Assembly: GCA_030619245.1 (NCBI GenBank)
Contig: JAUXBS010000045.1
Coordinates: 1-7,796, forward strand
Length of the DNA stretch: 7,796 bases
Source of the DNA: Clostridia bacterium
GTDB taxonomy: Bacteria > UBA6262 > WVXT01 > JAUXBS01
Reading direction: 5' to 3'
In this document: positions 1 to 5,346 of the stretch, one piece after another
How the letters are laid out: each line of letters begins with the position of its first letter
How positions within the stretch are numbered: position 1 is the first letter of the stretch
Program-made: the position numbers and the translations under genes
The notes under the pieces: model-generated
Told to the model about the DNA's origin: nothing
What the model saw: only the letters and a program-made list of their open reading frames with translations
Database searches by the model: none

Positions 1-1
1 G

Positions 2-580
2 ATAATAAGTTTACTGGGCGGGTACGGGCTGAAAGGGTTGGGTGTGGTAGTCCTTACCCTGTTCGTTGTATGGACTTTGCTTGGGTTTATCCTGAAGAGG
101 TTCATAAGGGAGGAAACACCCGAGATATTCGTTGAGATTCCCACGTACCGTATACCGCACATGGGCGCTTTATTGAAGAAATTGTGGATGAGGCTGAAGT
201 GGTTCCTGAAGGAAGCCATTCCTTTTGTTATTCTCGGGGTATTCATAATGAATATCCTTTACACCCTTGGCGTTGTTGATTTCCTGGGCAGGCTGATGCA
301 GCCCGTTGTTACAGGAGTGCTCGGGCTTCCAGAGGAAGCAGTAATGTCCATTATTGTAGGGTTCCTGAGGAAAGATGTCGCGGTGGGAATGCTTGTCCCT
401 CTGGGTTTGAGTTTAAAACAACTCATCATTGCAAGCGTGGTCCTTACCATGTACTTTCCCTGCATTGCGTCTTTTATTGTTCTTTTCAAGGAACTTGGCT
501 TGAGGGACCTGGTAAAAGCCGCTCTGCTTATGATTTTTACCTCCCTTATTGTGGGAGGGGTTTTAAATATAATACTCTAA
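2..580 (+). CDS. feoB: Ferrous iron transport protein B, C-terminal part (5' end outside window)
   Basis: The frame is open to the window edge, so only the last 192 residues are seen. FeoB is an inner-membrane GTP-dependent Fe2+ permease; the G domain and first gate domain would lie upstream. Visible here are a membrane segment (VVVLTLFVVWTLLGFIL), a polar loop with the FeoB-like phrase EIPTYRIPHMG, a second hydrophobic stretch (AIPFVILGVFIMNILYTLG), the gate-region phrase GFLRKDVAVGML, and the late-FeoB block TMYFPCIASFIVLFKELG followed by a final membrane helix ending in ILNIIL-like hydrophobics. The GFLRKD form, where many FeoB proteins have a lysine-glutamate pair, is known to me from a FeoB subgroup, so I do not read it as damage. 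No terminator follows the stop, and the thiamine promoter starts 13 bases later. The family call is firm; iron rather than another divalent metal is inferred from family. Confidence 0.9.
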   Translation: MISLLGGYGLKGLGVVVLTLFVVWTLLGFILKRFIREETPEIFVEIPTYRIPHMGALLKKLWMRLKWFLKEAIPFVILGVFIMNILYTLGVVDFLGRLMQPVVTGVLGLPEEAVMSIIVGFLRKDVAVGMLVPLGLSLKQLIIASVVLTMYFPCIASFIVLFKELGLRDLVKAALLMIFTSLIVGGVLNIIL

Positions 581-593
581 TAATATTAAATTA

Positions 594-622
594 TTGACAT
601 AAACGGCAATTTGTGATTTAAT
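594..622 (+). promoter_or_regulatory. Sigma-70 type promoter of the thiamine operon
   Basis: A perfect -35 box TTGACA (594-599) lies 17 bases before TTTAAT (617-622), which matches five of six -10 consensus bases. TGA directly precedes the -10 box, giving an extended -10 (TGn). Transcription would start near 628-630, at or just before the first bases of the TPP aptamer. The -10 box lies inside a perfect 12-nt palindrome, TTTAATATTAAA (617-628). Confidence 0.75.
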
Positions 623-628
623 ATTAAA

Positions 629-711
629 AAAGGGGAGGTCACTTGCGGCCTGAGAGTTCTGCTGCGCAGATTACCCTTTGAACCTGATCTGGATAATACC
701 AGCGTAGGGAG
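629..711 (+). promoter_or_regulatory. TPP riboswitch aptamer (THI element)
   Basis: This leader RNA binds thiamine pyrophosphate and controls the downstream thi genes. The core motifs are intact. P2 forms between AGGGGA (631-636) and the strand around TTACCCT (671-677). P3 is GGTC/GGCC (637-640/647-650). The pyrimidine-sensor CTGAGA is at 650-655. A variable P3a hairpin TCTGC/GCAGA spans 658-670. The pyrophosphate-sensor arm has P4 CCT/AGG (683-685/706-708), P5 CTGG/CCAG (689-692/699-702) and the conserved GCGTAGGGA (702-710). P1 is poor: only TATT (622-625) could pair with AATA (712-715), and that strand lies in the promoter. An intrinsic terminator follows, so control is probably by premature termination when TPP is bound. 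A possible antiterminator pairs GGGAGA (707-712) with TCT-A-CCC (721-727), one base bulged; this would break the aptamer and use up the terminator's 5' arm. Confidence 0.95.
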
Positions 712-723
712 AATAGACAATCT

Positions 724-751
724 ACCCCTGCGGAAACAGGGGTTTTATTTT
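724..751 (+). terminator. Intrinsic terminator, riboswitch expression platform
   Basis: A seven-base-pair stem ACCCCTG/CAGGGGT (724-730/737-743) with loop CGGAAA is followed by the U-rich run TTTTATTTT (743-751). It lies between the TPP aptamer and thiS, with no gene ending just before it, which is the usual place for a ligand-controlled attenuator. Confidence 0.9.
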
Positions 752-763
752 AATGGAGTTTAA

Positions 764-964
764 ATGAAGGTAACCGTAAACGGCGAAACAAGAAAACTTC
801 CCGATTCGCTCAGCCTAAAAGACGCTGTAGGGAAACTGGTTAAGAATCCCGAAGGTGTGGTTGCAGAGTTGAACCGGGCTGTCATAAGGAAGGCTAATTG
901 GCGGAAGAAACAGCTTAAGGACGGTGATGTCCTGGAGTTGATTGCTATTATGGGTGGAGGATAA
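764..964 (+). CDS. thiS: Thiamine biosynthesis sulfur carrier protein ThiS
   Basis: This 66-residue ubiquitin-fold protein carries sulfur as a C-terminal thiocarboxylate and donates it to ThiG for thiazole formation in the cytoplasm. It has the ThiS layout: an N-terminal beta hairpin (KVTVNGETRKLP), the helix LSLKDAVGKLV, the motif VVAELNRAVI with a following KANW, the LKDGDVLELIAIMGGG tail, and a terminal Gly-Gly. Length is normal for the family. The start is an ATG with GGAG (755-758) five bases upstream, just past the riboswitch terminator. ThiS is normally adenylylated by ThiF, which is absent from this window. The codons for the Gly tail also supply the GGAGG ribosome site of thiG, and the stop codon is directly followed by the thiG ATG, so translation of the two is probably coupled. 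Identification is firm. Confidence 0.95.
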   Translation: MKVTVNGETRKLPDSLSLKDAVGKLVKNPEGVVAELNRAVIRKANWRKKQLKDGDVLELIAIMGGG

Positions 965-1753
965 ATGCTAAAGGATAAACCGCTTGTTATAGGCGGAAAG
1001 AAGATAAAAAGCCGCATGTTGCTCGGGACGGGAAAGTTCAGGAACAAGAAGGATGTTACCGAAAGCATAAAGGCAAGCGGCACTGAGATTGTAACGGTAG
1101 CGCTGAGGAGGATAGACCTCAAGCGTCATGAGGATAATATCCTTGAGTATATCCCTGAGAATATTAACCTGCTGATAAACACTTCCGGGGCAAGGGATGC
1201 GAAGGAGGTCCTGCGTATTGCGAGGATTGCAAAGGAGGCAGGATACGGCAACTGGGTAAAGGTTGAGGTTGTAAATGACAGTAAGTACCTTCTGCCCGAT
1301 AACCGTGAAACGGTCAGGGCAACAGGGCTGCTTTCGGAAGAGGGCTTTGTTGCGCTTCCCTATATGTATCCCGACCTCTATACTGCAAGGGAACTTGTGA
1401 AGGCGGGCGCTGCGGCCGTTATGCCGCTTGGCTCGTGTATAGGAAGCGGCAGGGGCGTTAAGGCAAAGGAGTTCATAAAGATACTTATTAATGAAATAGA
1501 CCTGCCGGTAATCGTTGATGCGGGGCTGGGCCTTCCGTCTCATGCGGCAGAGTCAATGGAGCTGGGCGCTGACGCGGTGCTTGTGAATACCGCGGTGGCA
1601 AACGCAAGAAATCCAAAATCCATTGCAAAGGCATTTGCTCTTGCGGTTAAGGCGGGGCGGCTGGCTTACCTGGGAGGGGTTCCCGGAGAGAAGGATTCAG
1701 CCAGCGCTTCATCTCCCCTGACGGGTTTCCTGTTTGAAGATAAAAATGATTAA
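965..1753 (+). CDS. thiG: Thiazole synthase ThiG
   Basis: ThiG builds the thiazole phosphate carboxylate from 1-deoxy-D-xylulose 5-phosphate, dehydroglycine (made by ThiH) and ThiS thiocarboxylate. The 262-residue TIM-barrel protein is full length. Lys99 in VKVEV (98-102) is the expected Schiff-base lysine. Other family marks are the N-terminal SRMLLGTGKF, TVALRRIDL, MPLGSCIGSGRG (153-164, phosphate-binding glycines), VDAGLGLPSHAAESMELGAD (184-203) and NTAVANA. The ATG touches the thiS stop codon; GGAGG at 956-960 lies inside the thiS coding end. The last eight bases overlap the thiH start, which fits ThiG and ThiH being made together and working as a complex. No odd residues were seen. Confidence 0.97.
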   Translation: MLKDKPLVIGGKKIKSRMLLGTGKFRNKKDVTESIKASGTEIVTVALRRIDLKRHEDNILEYIPENINLLINTSGARDAKEVLRIARIAKEAGYGNWVKVEVVNDSKYLLPDNRETVRATGLLSEEGFVALPYMYPDLYTARELVKAGAAAVMPLGSCIGSGRGVKAKEFIKILINEIDLPVIVDAGLGLPSHAAESMELGADAVLVNTAVANARNPKSIAKAFALAVKAGRLAYLGGVPGEKDSASASSPLTGFLFEDKND

Positions 1754-2759
1754 CTTACCGGAATTAAAAGCCATACTTGCCGATGATAAAAGAAAAACAA
1801 TTGAGAACCTGGCTGTAAAGGCAGGGGCGATTACACGTCAATATTTTGGCAGGACCATTTCACTCTATGCTCCCATTTACCTGTCCAATTACTGCGATAA
1901 TGAATGTATTTACTGCGGTTTCAGTAAAAAACTAAAAATAAAAAGAAAGAAACTCTCTCCCGCTGAAATAGAAAAGGAGATGGCGCAGGTAGCAAAAACC
2001 GGCATACAGAATATCCTGCTCCTGTCCGGTGGTTCAAGAACGCAGACGCCGCCTGTCTATATAGAGAACGCGGTTAAGACAGCCGGGAAGTACTTCCCGA
2101 GCATAAGCCTTGAAGTGTATTCCCTGGAGGAGGGCGAGTACAGGCAGTTGTACAGGTCCGGGGTTGACGGTATAACCATATACCAGGAAACTTATAATAA
2201 AAAAAGATACAATGAACTGCACCCCTCGGGAAAAAAGAGCGACTACAATTACCGCTATTTAACGCCTGAGCGTATCGCTAAATCAGGCATAAGGTATATT
2301 TCCCTGGGAGTGCTCCTGGGATTGCATGATGTGGCTGAAGATATATATGAACTGTTCAAACACCTTGAGCTCCTGGAAAGGGATTTCCCCGGGGTGGAGT
2401 ACAGCCTGTCGTTCCCGAGGATACTGCCTGTGCCCGGAACGAAGTTCAAGCCGGGCAGTGTTTCTGACAGGACGCTTGTGAAACTCATATGCCTGGCGCG
2501 CATACTGTTCCCCAGGGTTGGCATAAACCTGTCCACCAGGGAAAGTGGAAGACTGCGTGACCATACGCTCGGGCTCGGGGTGACCAGGATATCGGCAGCG
2601 TCAAAAACCTCGGTCGGGGGGTACGCGGGCATTGGCAGGGAAGATACGCAGTTTGACGTGAGGGACAGGAGGCCTGTAAGGGAGGTGGTAGCCAGGCTCA
2701 AGGAAAGGGGCTTTGATCCTGTGTTCACTGACTGGAGAAGAATAAAAAATGGACCTTAA
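1746..2759 (+). CDS. thiH: 2-iminoacetate synthase ThiH (radical SAM tyrosine lyase)
   Basis: ThiH cleaves tyrosine with a 4Fe-4S cluster and S-adenosylmethionine, giving dehydroglycine for ThiG and p-cresol; it is oxygen sensitive, so its use here instead of ThiO points to an anaerobic lifestyle. The ATG at 1746 gives 337 residues. The cluster motif CDNECIYC is Cys50/Cys54/Cys57. ThiH marks follow in order: GVDGITIYQETYN, YRYLTPERIAKSGI, GVLLGL, SLSFPR, STRES, LRDHTLGLGVTRISAASKTS, VGGY, QFDVRDRR and a closing DWRRI. An in-frame TTG at 1734 would add four residues but has no better ribosome site. Odd point: at 94-97 the sequence is SGGS where ThiH proteins as I recall them have TGE(S/H), so the SAM-contacting loop lacks its usual glutamate. 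The gene overlaps thiG by 8 bases and thiE by 11. Confidence 0.95.
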   Translation: MINLPELKAILADDKRKTIENLAVKAGAITRQYFGRTISLYAPIYLSNYCDNECIYCGFSKKLKIKRKKLSPAEIEKEMAQVAKTGIQNILLLSGGSRTQTPPVYIENAVKTAGKYFPSISLEVYSLEEGEYRQLYRSGVDGITIYQETYNKKRYNELHPSGKKSDYNYRYLTPERIAKSGIRYISLGVLLGLHDVAEDIYELFKHLELLERDFPGVEYSLSFPRILPVPGTKFKPGSVSDRTLVKLICLARILFPRVGINLSTRESGRLRDHTLGLGVTRISAASKTSVGGYAGIGREDTQFDVRDRRPVREVVARLKERGFDPVFTDWRRIKNGP

Positions 2760-3381
2760 AAGATTATTCAAAAACCAGGTATACGGCATAACCTGCTTTG
2801 AGCGCGACAGGGGGAGGGGCACTGAATGGGTTGTAAAAGAAATGCTTAAAGCGGGAATAAAGATAATACAGTACCGTGAGAAGCACAGGCCCGTGGATGT
2901 GAAGTACGATGAATGTGTATTGATAAGAGAACTAACAAGAAAACACAACGCCCTGTTCATTGTAAACGATGATGTAGGCCTTGCGGCGCTGACTGACGCG
3001 GATGGCGTTCATCTCGGCCAGGACGACCTTCCTTTGAAGGAAGCAAGAAAACTAATGAACAAAAACCAGTTCATAGGCATATCCACCCACAGCCCGCGGC
3101 AGGCGCGGGAGGCGGTGAAACTGGGAGCGGATTACATCGGGGCGGGCCCTGTCTTCAGGACGCAGACAAAGGAAGGGGTCTGCGGCCCTGTAGGCGTTGA
3201 ATACGTGGAATACGTAGCCAGGGAAATAAACCTGCCATTTGTAGCAATAGGAGGCATCAAGGAACACAATGTAGCTGAAGTAATAAAAGCAGGCGCTGAA
3301 TGCGTAGCCCTTGTTACTGAAATAACGGAAGCAGAAAACATACAGGAGAAGGTAAAGGCGGTATTCAGTCACTTGCGTTAG
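2749..3381 (+). CDS. thiE: Thiamine-phosphate synthase ThiE
   Basis: ThiE condenses hydroxymethylpyrimidine diphosphate with the thiazole phosphate to give thiamine monophosphate and pyrophosphate. The 210-residue TIM-barrel protein has the full motif set: QYREK (41-45), FIVNDD (70-75), DGVHLGQDDLP (85-95), GISTHSPRQA (110-119), GADYIGAGPVFRTQTK (126-141) with the TxTK thiazole-phosphate loop, and FVAIGGI (164-170). Length is normal and no catalytic residue is missing. Its ATG lies inside the end of thiH (11-base overlap), with GGAG (2734-2737) upstream, so it is cotranscribed and probably translationally coupled. It is the last thi gene here; no clear terminator follows the stop before the next promoter at 3441. 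Confidence 0.95.
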   Translation: MDLKRLFKNQVYGITCFERDRGRGTEWVVKEMLKAGIKIIQYREKHRPVDVKYDECVLIRELTRKHNALFIVNDDVGLAALTDADGVHLGQDDLPLKEARKLMNKNQFIGISTHSPRQAREAVKLGADYIGAGPVFRTQTKEGVCGPVGVEYVEYVAREINLPFVAIGGIKEHNVAEVIKAGAECVALVTEITEAENIQEKVKAVFSHLR

Positions 3382-3440
3382 TCAGGTTACCGGATATCTT
3401 ACACTAATTATGAAGTAATCACCGGTTGAAAAAGATTAAG

Positions 3441-3469
3441 TTGACACCGGCAGGGAAATTACATAAAAT
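3441..3469 (+). promoter_or_regulatory. Near-consensus promoter immediately upstream of apbE
   Basis: A perfect TTGACA (3441-3446), a 17-base spacer and TAAAAT (3464-3469, five of six bases) form a strong sigma-70 type promoter. The start of transcription would fall near 3475-3477, only about three to five bases before the apbE ATG at 3480, so the mRNA would have almost no leader. This predicts that apbE can be expressed apart from the TPP-controlled thi operon. Confidence 0.65.
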
Positions 3470-3479
3470 ACCCATACAG

Positions 3480-4499
3480 ATGAATAAACGACGAGCCATA
3501 ATTATATTAATAGCAGTAGTATTGATTACAGGTGTTTCCTGCAGTGGCAGCAGGGCCCCTGTATTCAAGCATGAGTTCCTCATGGACACTATTGTTGAAA
3601 TAACTGTCGCATGCCGGGACAGGGAACTTGCAGAGAAGGCGATAGCCGGGGCATTTGATGAAATAAGAAGAATTGAAAACATCATGGGCCCGGTAGGAGG
3701 GAAGGAACTCCTGGAGTTAAACAAAACCGCTTTTAAGAAATCATTTGTTTTGTCAAACGACCTGTTTTACGTTATAGACAAGGCGCTGCAGTACGGCAAG
3801 CTTACTGCCGGGGCTTTTGATATATCGGTTGCTCCCGTCCTGGAACTATGGGGTTTCCTCGGGGAGGAGAAGGAGCATTCAGTGCCTGAATCAAGGCCAA
3901 TGTCAATGGCGTTGAAAAAGGTGGATTACAGGAACATAGCGCTGGATAAGAAAAGAAACACTGTATTTCTGAGGAACCAGGGGATGAAACTTGCCATTGG
4001 AGGCATTGCCAAGGGCTATGCTGTTGGCAGGGCAATGGATATACTGAAGGAGAATGGCGTAAAAAACGCCATAGTGAATGCAGGCGGGGATGTGCAGGTT
4101 GCGGGCGATAAGTTCGGTAAGCCCTGGTCAATAGGCATCAAGCATCCCAGGAAGAACAAGATTCTAACCACAATGCCGTTTAACGGGGATAAGTGTATAT
4201 TTACTTCGGGTGATTATGAAAGGTGCTTCTTTCTGGATGGCAGGAGGTACCACCATGTAATAGACCCGTCCACGGGTTATCCCGCGGATTCATCCTGTAT
4301 CAGCGTAACCGTTATTTGTAATGACCCTGTTGCTGCGGATGCTCTTGCCACTTCAATATTAGTACTCGGGCCCGAGAAGGGGATGAAACTGATTGAAGGC
4401 CTGCCCGAAACGGAGGCGGTTATAATATGCAAGACAGAAGAGGGGATTAAGCTGGAGCAGAGCAGGAATATTGCCGGTGAATATGAATTCAAGTATTAA
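3480..4499 (+). CDS. apbE: FAD:protein FMN transferase, ApbE family, lipoprotein-like
   Basis: ApbE proteins transfer FMN from FAD onto a threonine of exported flavoproteins (for example NqrC or RnfG subunits) outside the cytoplasmic membrane, using Mg2+. The chosen ATG gives 339 residues with a basic start (MNKRR), a hydrophobic core, and TGVSC ending at Cys21, an acceptable though not classic lipobox. Family marks are FLMDTIVEITV (33-43), GAFDISVAPVLELWGF (111-126), the KGYAVGRAMDIL helix after AIGGIAKG, VNAGGDVQVAG (199-209), FTSGDYERCF (241-250), HHVIDPSTGYP (258-268) and DPVAADALATSILVLG (282-297), with Asp287 and Thr291 as likely metal ligands. An earlier in-frame TTG (3426) lies upstream of the promoter and is disfavoured. 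ApbE was first described in Salmonella as a thiamine-synthesis gene, so its place next to thi genes is notable, but the biochemistry is flavinylation. No FMN-accepting target is in the window. Confidence 0.92.
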   Translation: MNKRRAIIILIAVVLITGVSCSGSRAPVFKHEFLMDTIVEITVACRDRELAEKAIAGAFDEIRRIENIMGPVGGKELLELNKTAFKKSFVLSNDLFYVIDKALQYGKLTAGAFDISVAPVLELWGFLGEEKEHSVPESRPMSMALKKVDYRNIALDKKRNTVFLRNQGMKLAIGGIAKGYAVGRAMDILKENGVKNAIVNAGGDVQVAGDKFGKPWSIGIKHPRKNKILTTMPFNGDKCIFTSGDYERCFFLDGRRYHHVIDPSTGYPADSSCISVTVICNDPVAADALATSILVLGPEKGMKLIEGLPETEAVIICKTEEGIKLEQSRNIAGEYEFKY

Positions 4500-4542
4500 T
4501 ATCTTTTAATTAATAAAATAAATAAAAAGAAAGGGAAAAACA

Positions 4543-4770
4543 ATGGAACTCAGAGAAAAAGTTGAACAGTCGTTGAACAAAGTCAGGAGCAGTTTGATTG
4601 CTGACGGCGGAAACGTTGACCTGGTTGATGTTTCTGATGACGGTATCGTAAAAGTGAGGTTAACAGGCGCCTGCGCGGGGTGCCCGATGTCAGCGATGAC
4701 GCTCAAGATGGGTATTGAGAAAGTAATCAAGCAGGATGTGCCCGAAATTAAGGTTGTTGAATCGGTTTAA
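4543..4770 (+). CDS. NifU C-terminal-domain protein (Fe-S cluster scaffold or carrier)
   Basis: This 75-residue protein is a stand-alone version of the NifU C-terminal domain, which holds or passes on 4Fe-4S clusters in the cytoplasm, usually as a dimer sharing two cysteines per chain. The diagnostic features are LIADGGNVDLVDV (18-30), a beta strand GIVKVRLTGAC, and the cluster motif CAGCPMS with Cys44 and Cys47, followed by the TLKMGIEKVIK helix. Length is typical for the single-domain form found in many bacteria; no N-terminal IscU-like or ferredoxin part is present. A purine-rich ribosome site (AAAGGG) precedes the ATG across a very A-rich leader. A supply of Fe-S clusters would suit the nearby radical-SAM ThiH, but adjacency is the only link I can see. 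The family is firm; the client proteins are unknown. Confidence 0.93.
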   Translation: MELREKVEQSLNKVRSSLIADGGNVDLVDVSDDGIVKVRLTGACAGCPMSAMTLKMGIEKVIKQDVPEIKVVESV

Positions 4771-4832
4771 CCCGTCAGAACACTTAAGTACTGAATATTA
4801 GCAGCAGGTACTATAAAGAGGAAGGTGCTATA

Positions 4833-5345
4833 ATGGCTAAAAGAATAGTAATTCTTGTAGAAAACCAGTACCAGGACCTTGAAGTATGGTATCCATTACT
4901 GCGATTGAAGGAAGAAGGCATTGAGGTTATAGCGGCAGGAACGGGCTCCGCTGATTCCTATAAGGGCAAGTACGGTTATCCGATAACCGTGGACTGCAAT
5001 ATAAAGGATATTAACCCTTCGGATGTTGACGGGGTGATTGTGCCGGGAGGCTGGGCTCCGGATTTTCTCAGGAGGTATGAATCTGTATCAAAATTAGTAA
5101 AGGGAATGGATGATGCGGGTAAAATTATTGCATCAATCTGTCACGGCGCCTCTGTCCTCGTTTCCGCCGGTATTCTTAAGGGGAGGACGGTAACCTGTTT
5201 CCTGGCGGTGAAGGATGACGTTGTATGCGCGGGAGCAAAATACGTAGATGAAGAAGTGGTGGTTGATAATAACATCATTACTTCGCGCACTCCTGATGAC
5301 CTCCCTGCATTCTGCAGGAAAATCATTGAACTATTGAGTAAATAA
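4833..5345 (+). CDS. DJ-1/PfpI family protein (PfpI/YhbO type)
   Basis: The 170-residue protein is a complete class-I glutamine-amidotransferase-like flavodoxin-fold domain of the PfpI type. Members have been described as intracellular proteases, glyoxalase-III-like enzymes or protein deglycases; the true reaction is disputed and cannot be told from sequence. The nucleophile elbow ASICHGASVLVSAG holds Cys103 and His104. Glu17 (in DLEVWYP) matches the conserved glutamate that contacts the cysteine in DJ-1. Asp77 in PGGWAPDFLR stands where archaeal PfpI has the acidic residue reaching in from the next subunit. The end EEVVVDNNIITSRTPDDLPAFCRKII matches the family closely. A strong ribosome site (AGGAAGGTG, 4818-4826) precedes the ATG. 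The stop is one base before the metal-exporter start, so the two form an operon; a shared stress role is inference. Confidence 0.9.
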   Translation: MAKRIVILVENQYQDLEVWYPLLRLKEEGIEVIAAGTGSADSYKGKYGYPITVDCNIKDINPSDVDGVIVPGGWAPDFLRRYESVSKLVKGMDDAGKIIASICHGASVLVSAGILKGRTVTCFLAVKDDVVCAGAKYVDEEVVVDNNIITSRTPDDLPAFCRKIIELLSK

Positions 5346-5346
5346 C

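Noticed and set aside
968..1543. Long minus-strand open frame opposite thiG
   Set aside because: The predicted protein has no recognisable domain and lies fully within a strongly conserved + strand gene; it is a shadow frame.
1734..1745. TTG start for thiH
   Set aside because: It adds only four residues and has no better ribosome site; the ATG at 1746 with a short overlap into thiG is the more usual arrangement.
3426..3479. Upstream TTG start for apbE adding 18 residues
   Set aside because: It lies ahead of the TTGACA/TAAAAT promoter, has no ribosome site, and would push the signal peptide inward; the ATG at 3480 starts a clean basic-hydrophobic signal.
4471..4499. Promoter TTGCCG-17-TATTAA before the NifU-like gene
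   Set aside because: Each box matches only four of six consensus bases and the region is very AT-rich, so chance is likely.
4829..4834. TATAAT overlapping the pfpI start codon
   Set aside because: It would start transcription inside the gene, no -35 box lies at the right distance, and the strong ribosome site upstream needs an earlier mRNA start.
4863..4883. Gln14 in the DJ-1/PfpI protein where archaeal PfpI has glutamate (NQYQDLE against NEFEDVE)
   Set aside because: The glutamate equivalent to DJ-1 Glu18 is Glu17, which is kept, so the change probably does not remove a catalytic residue.
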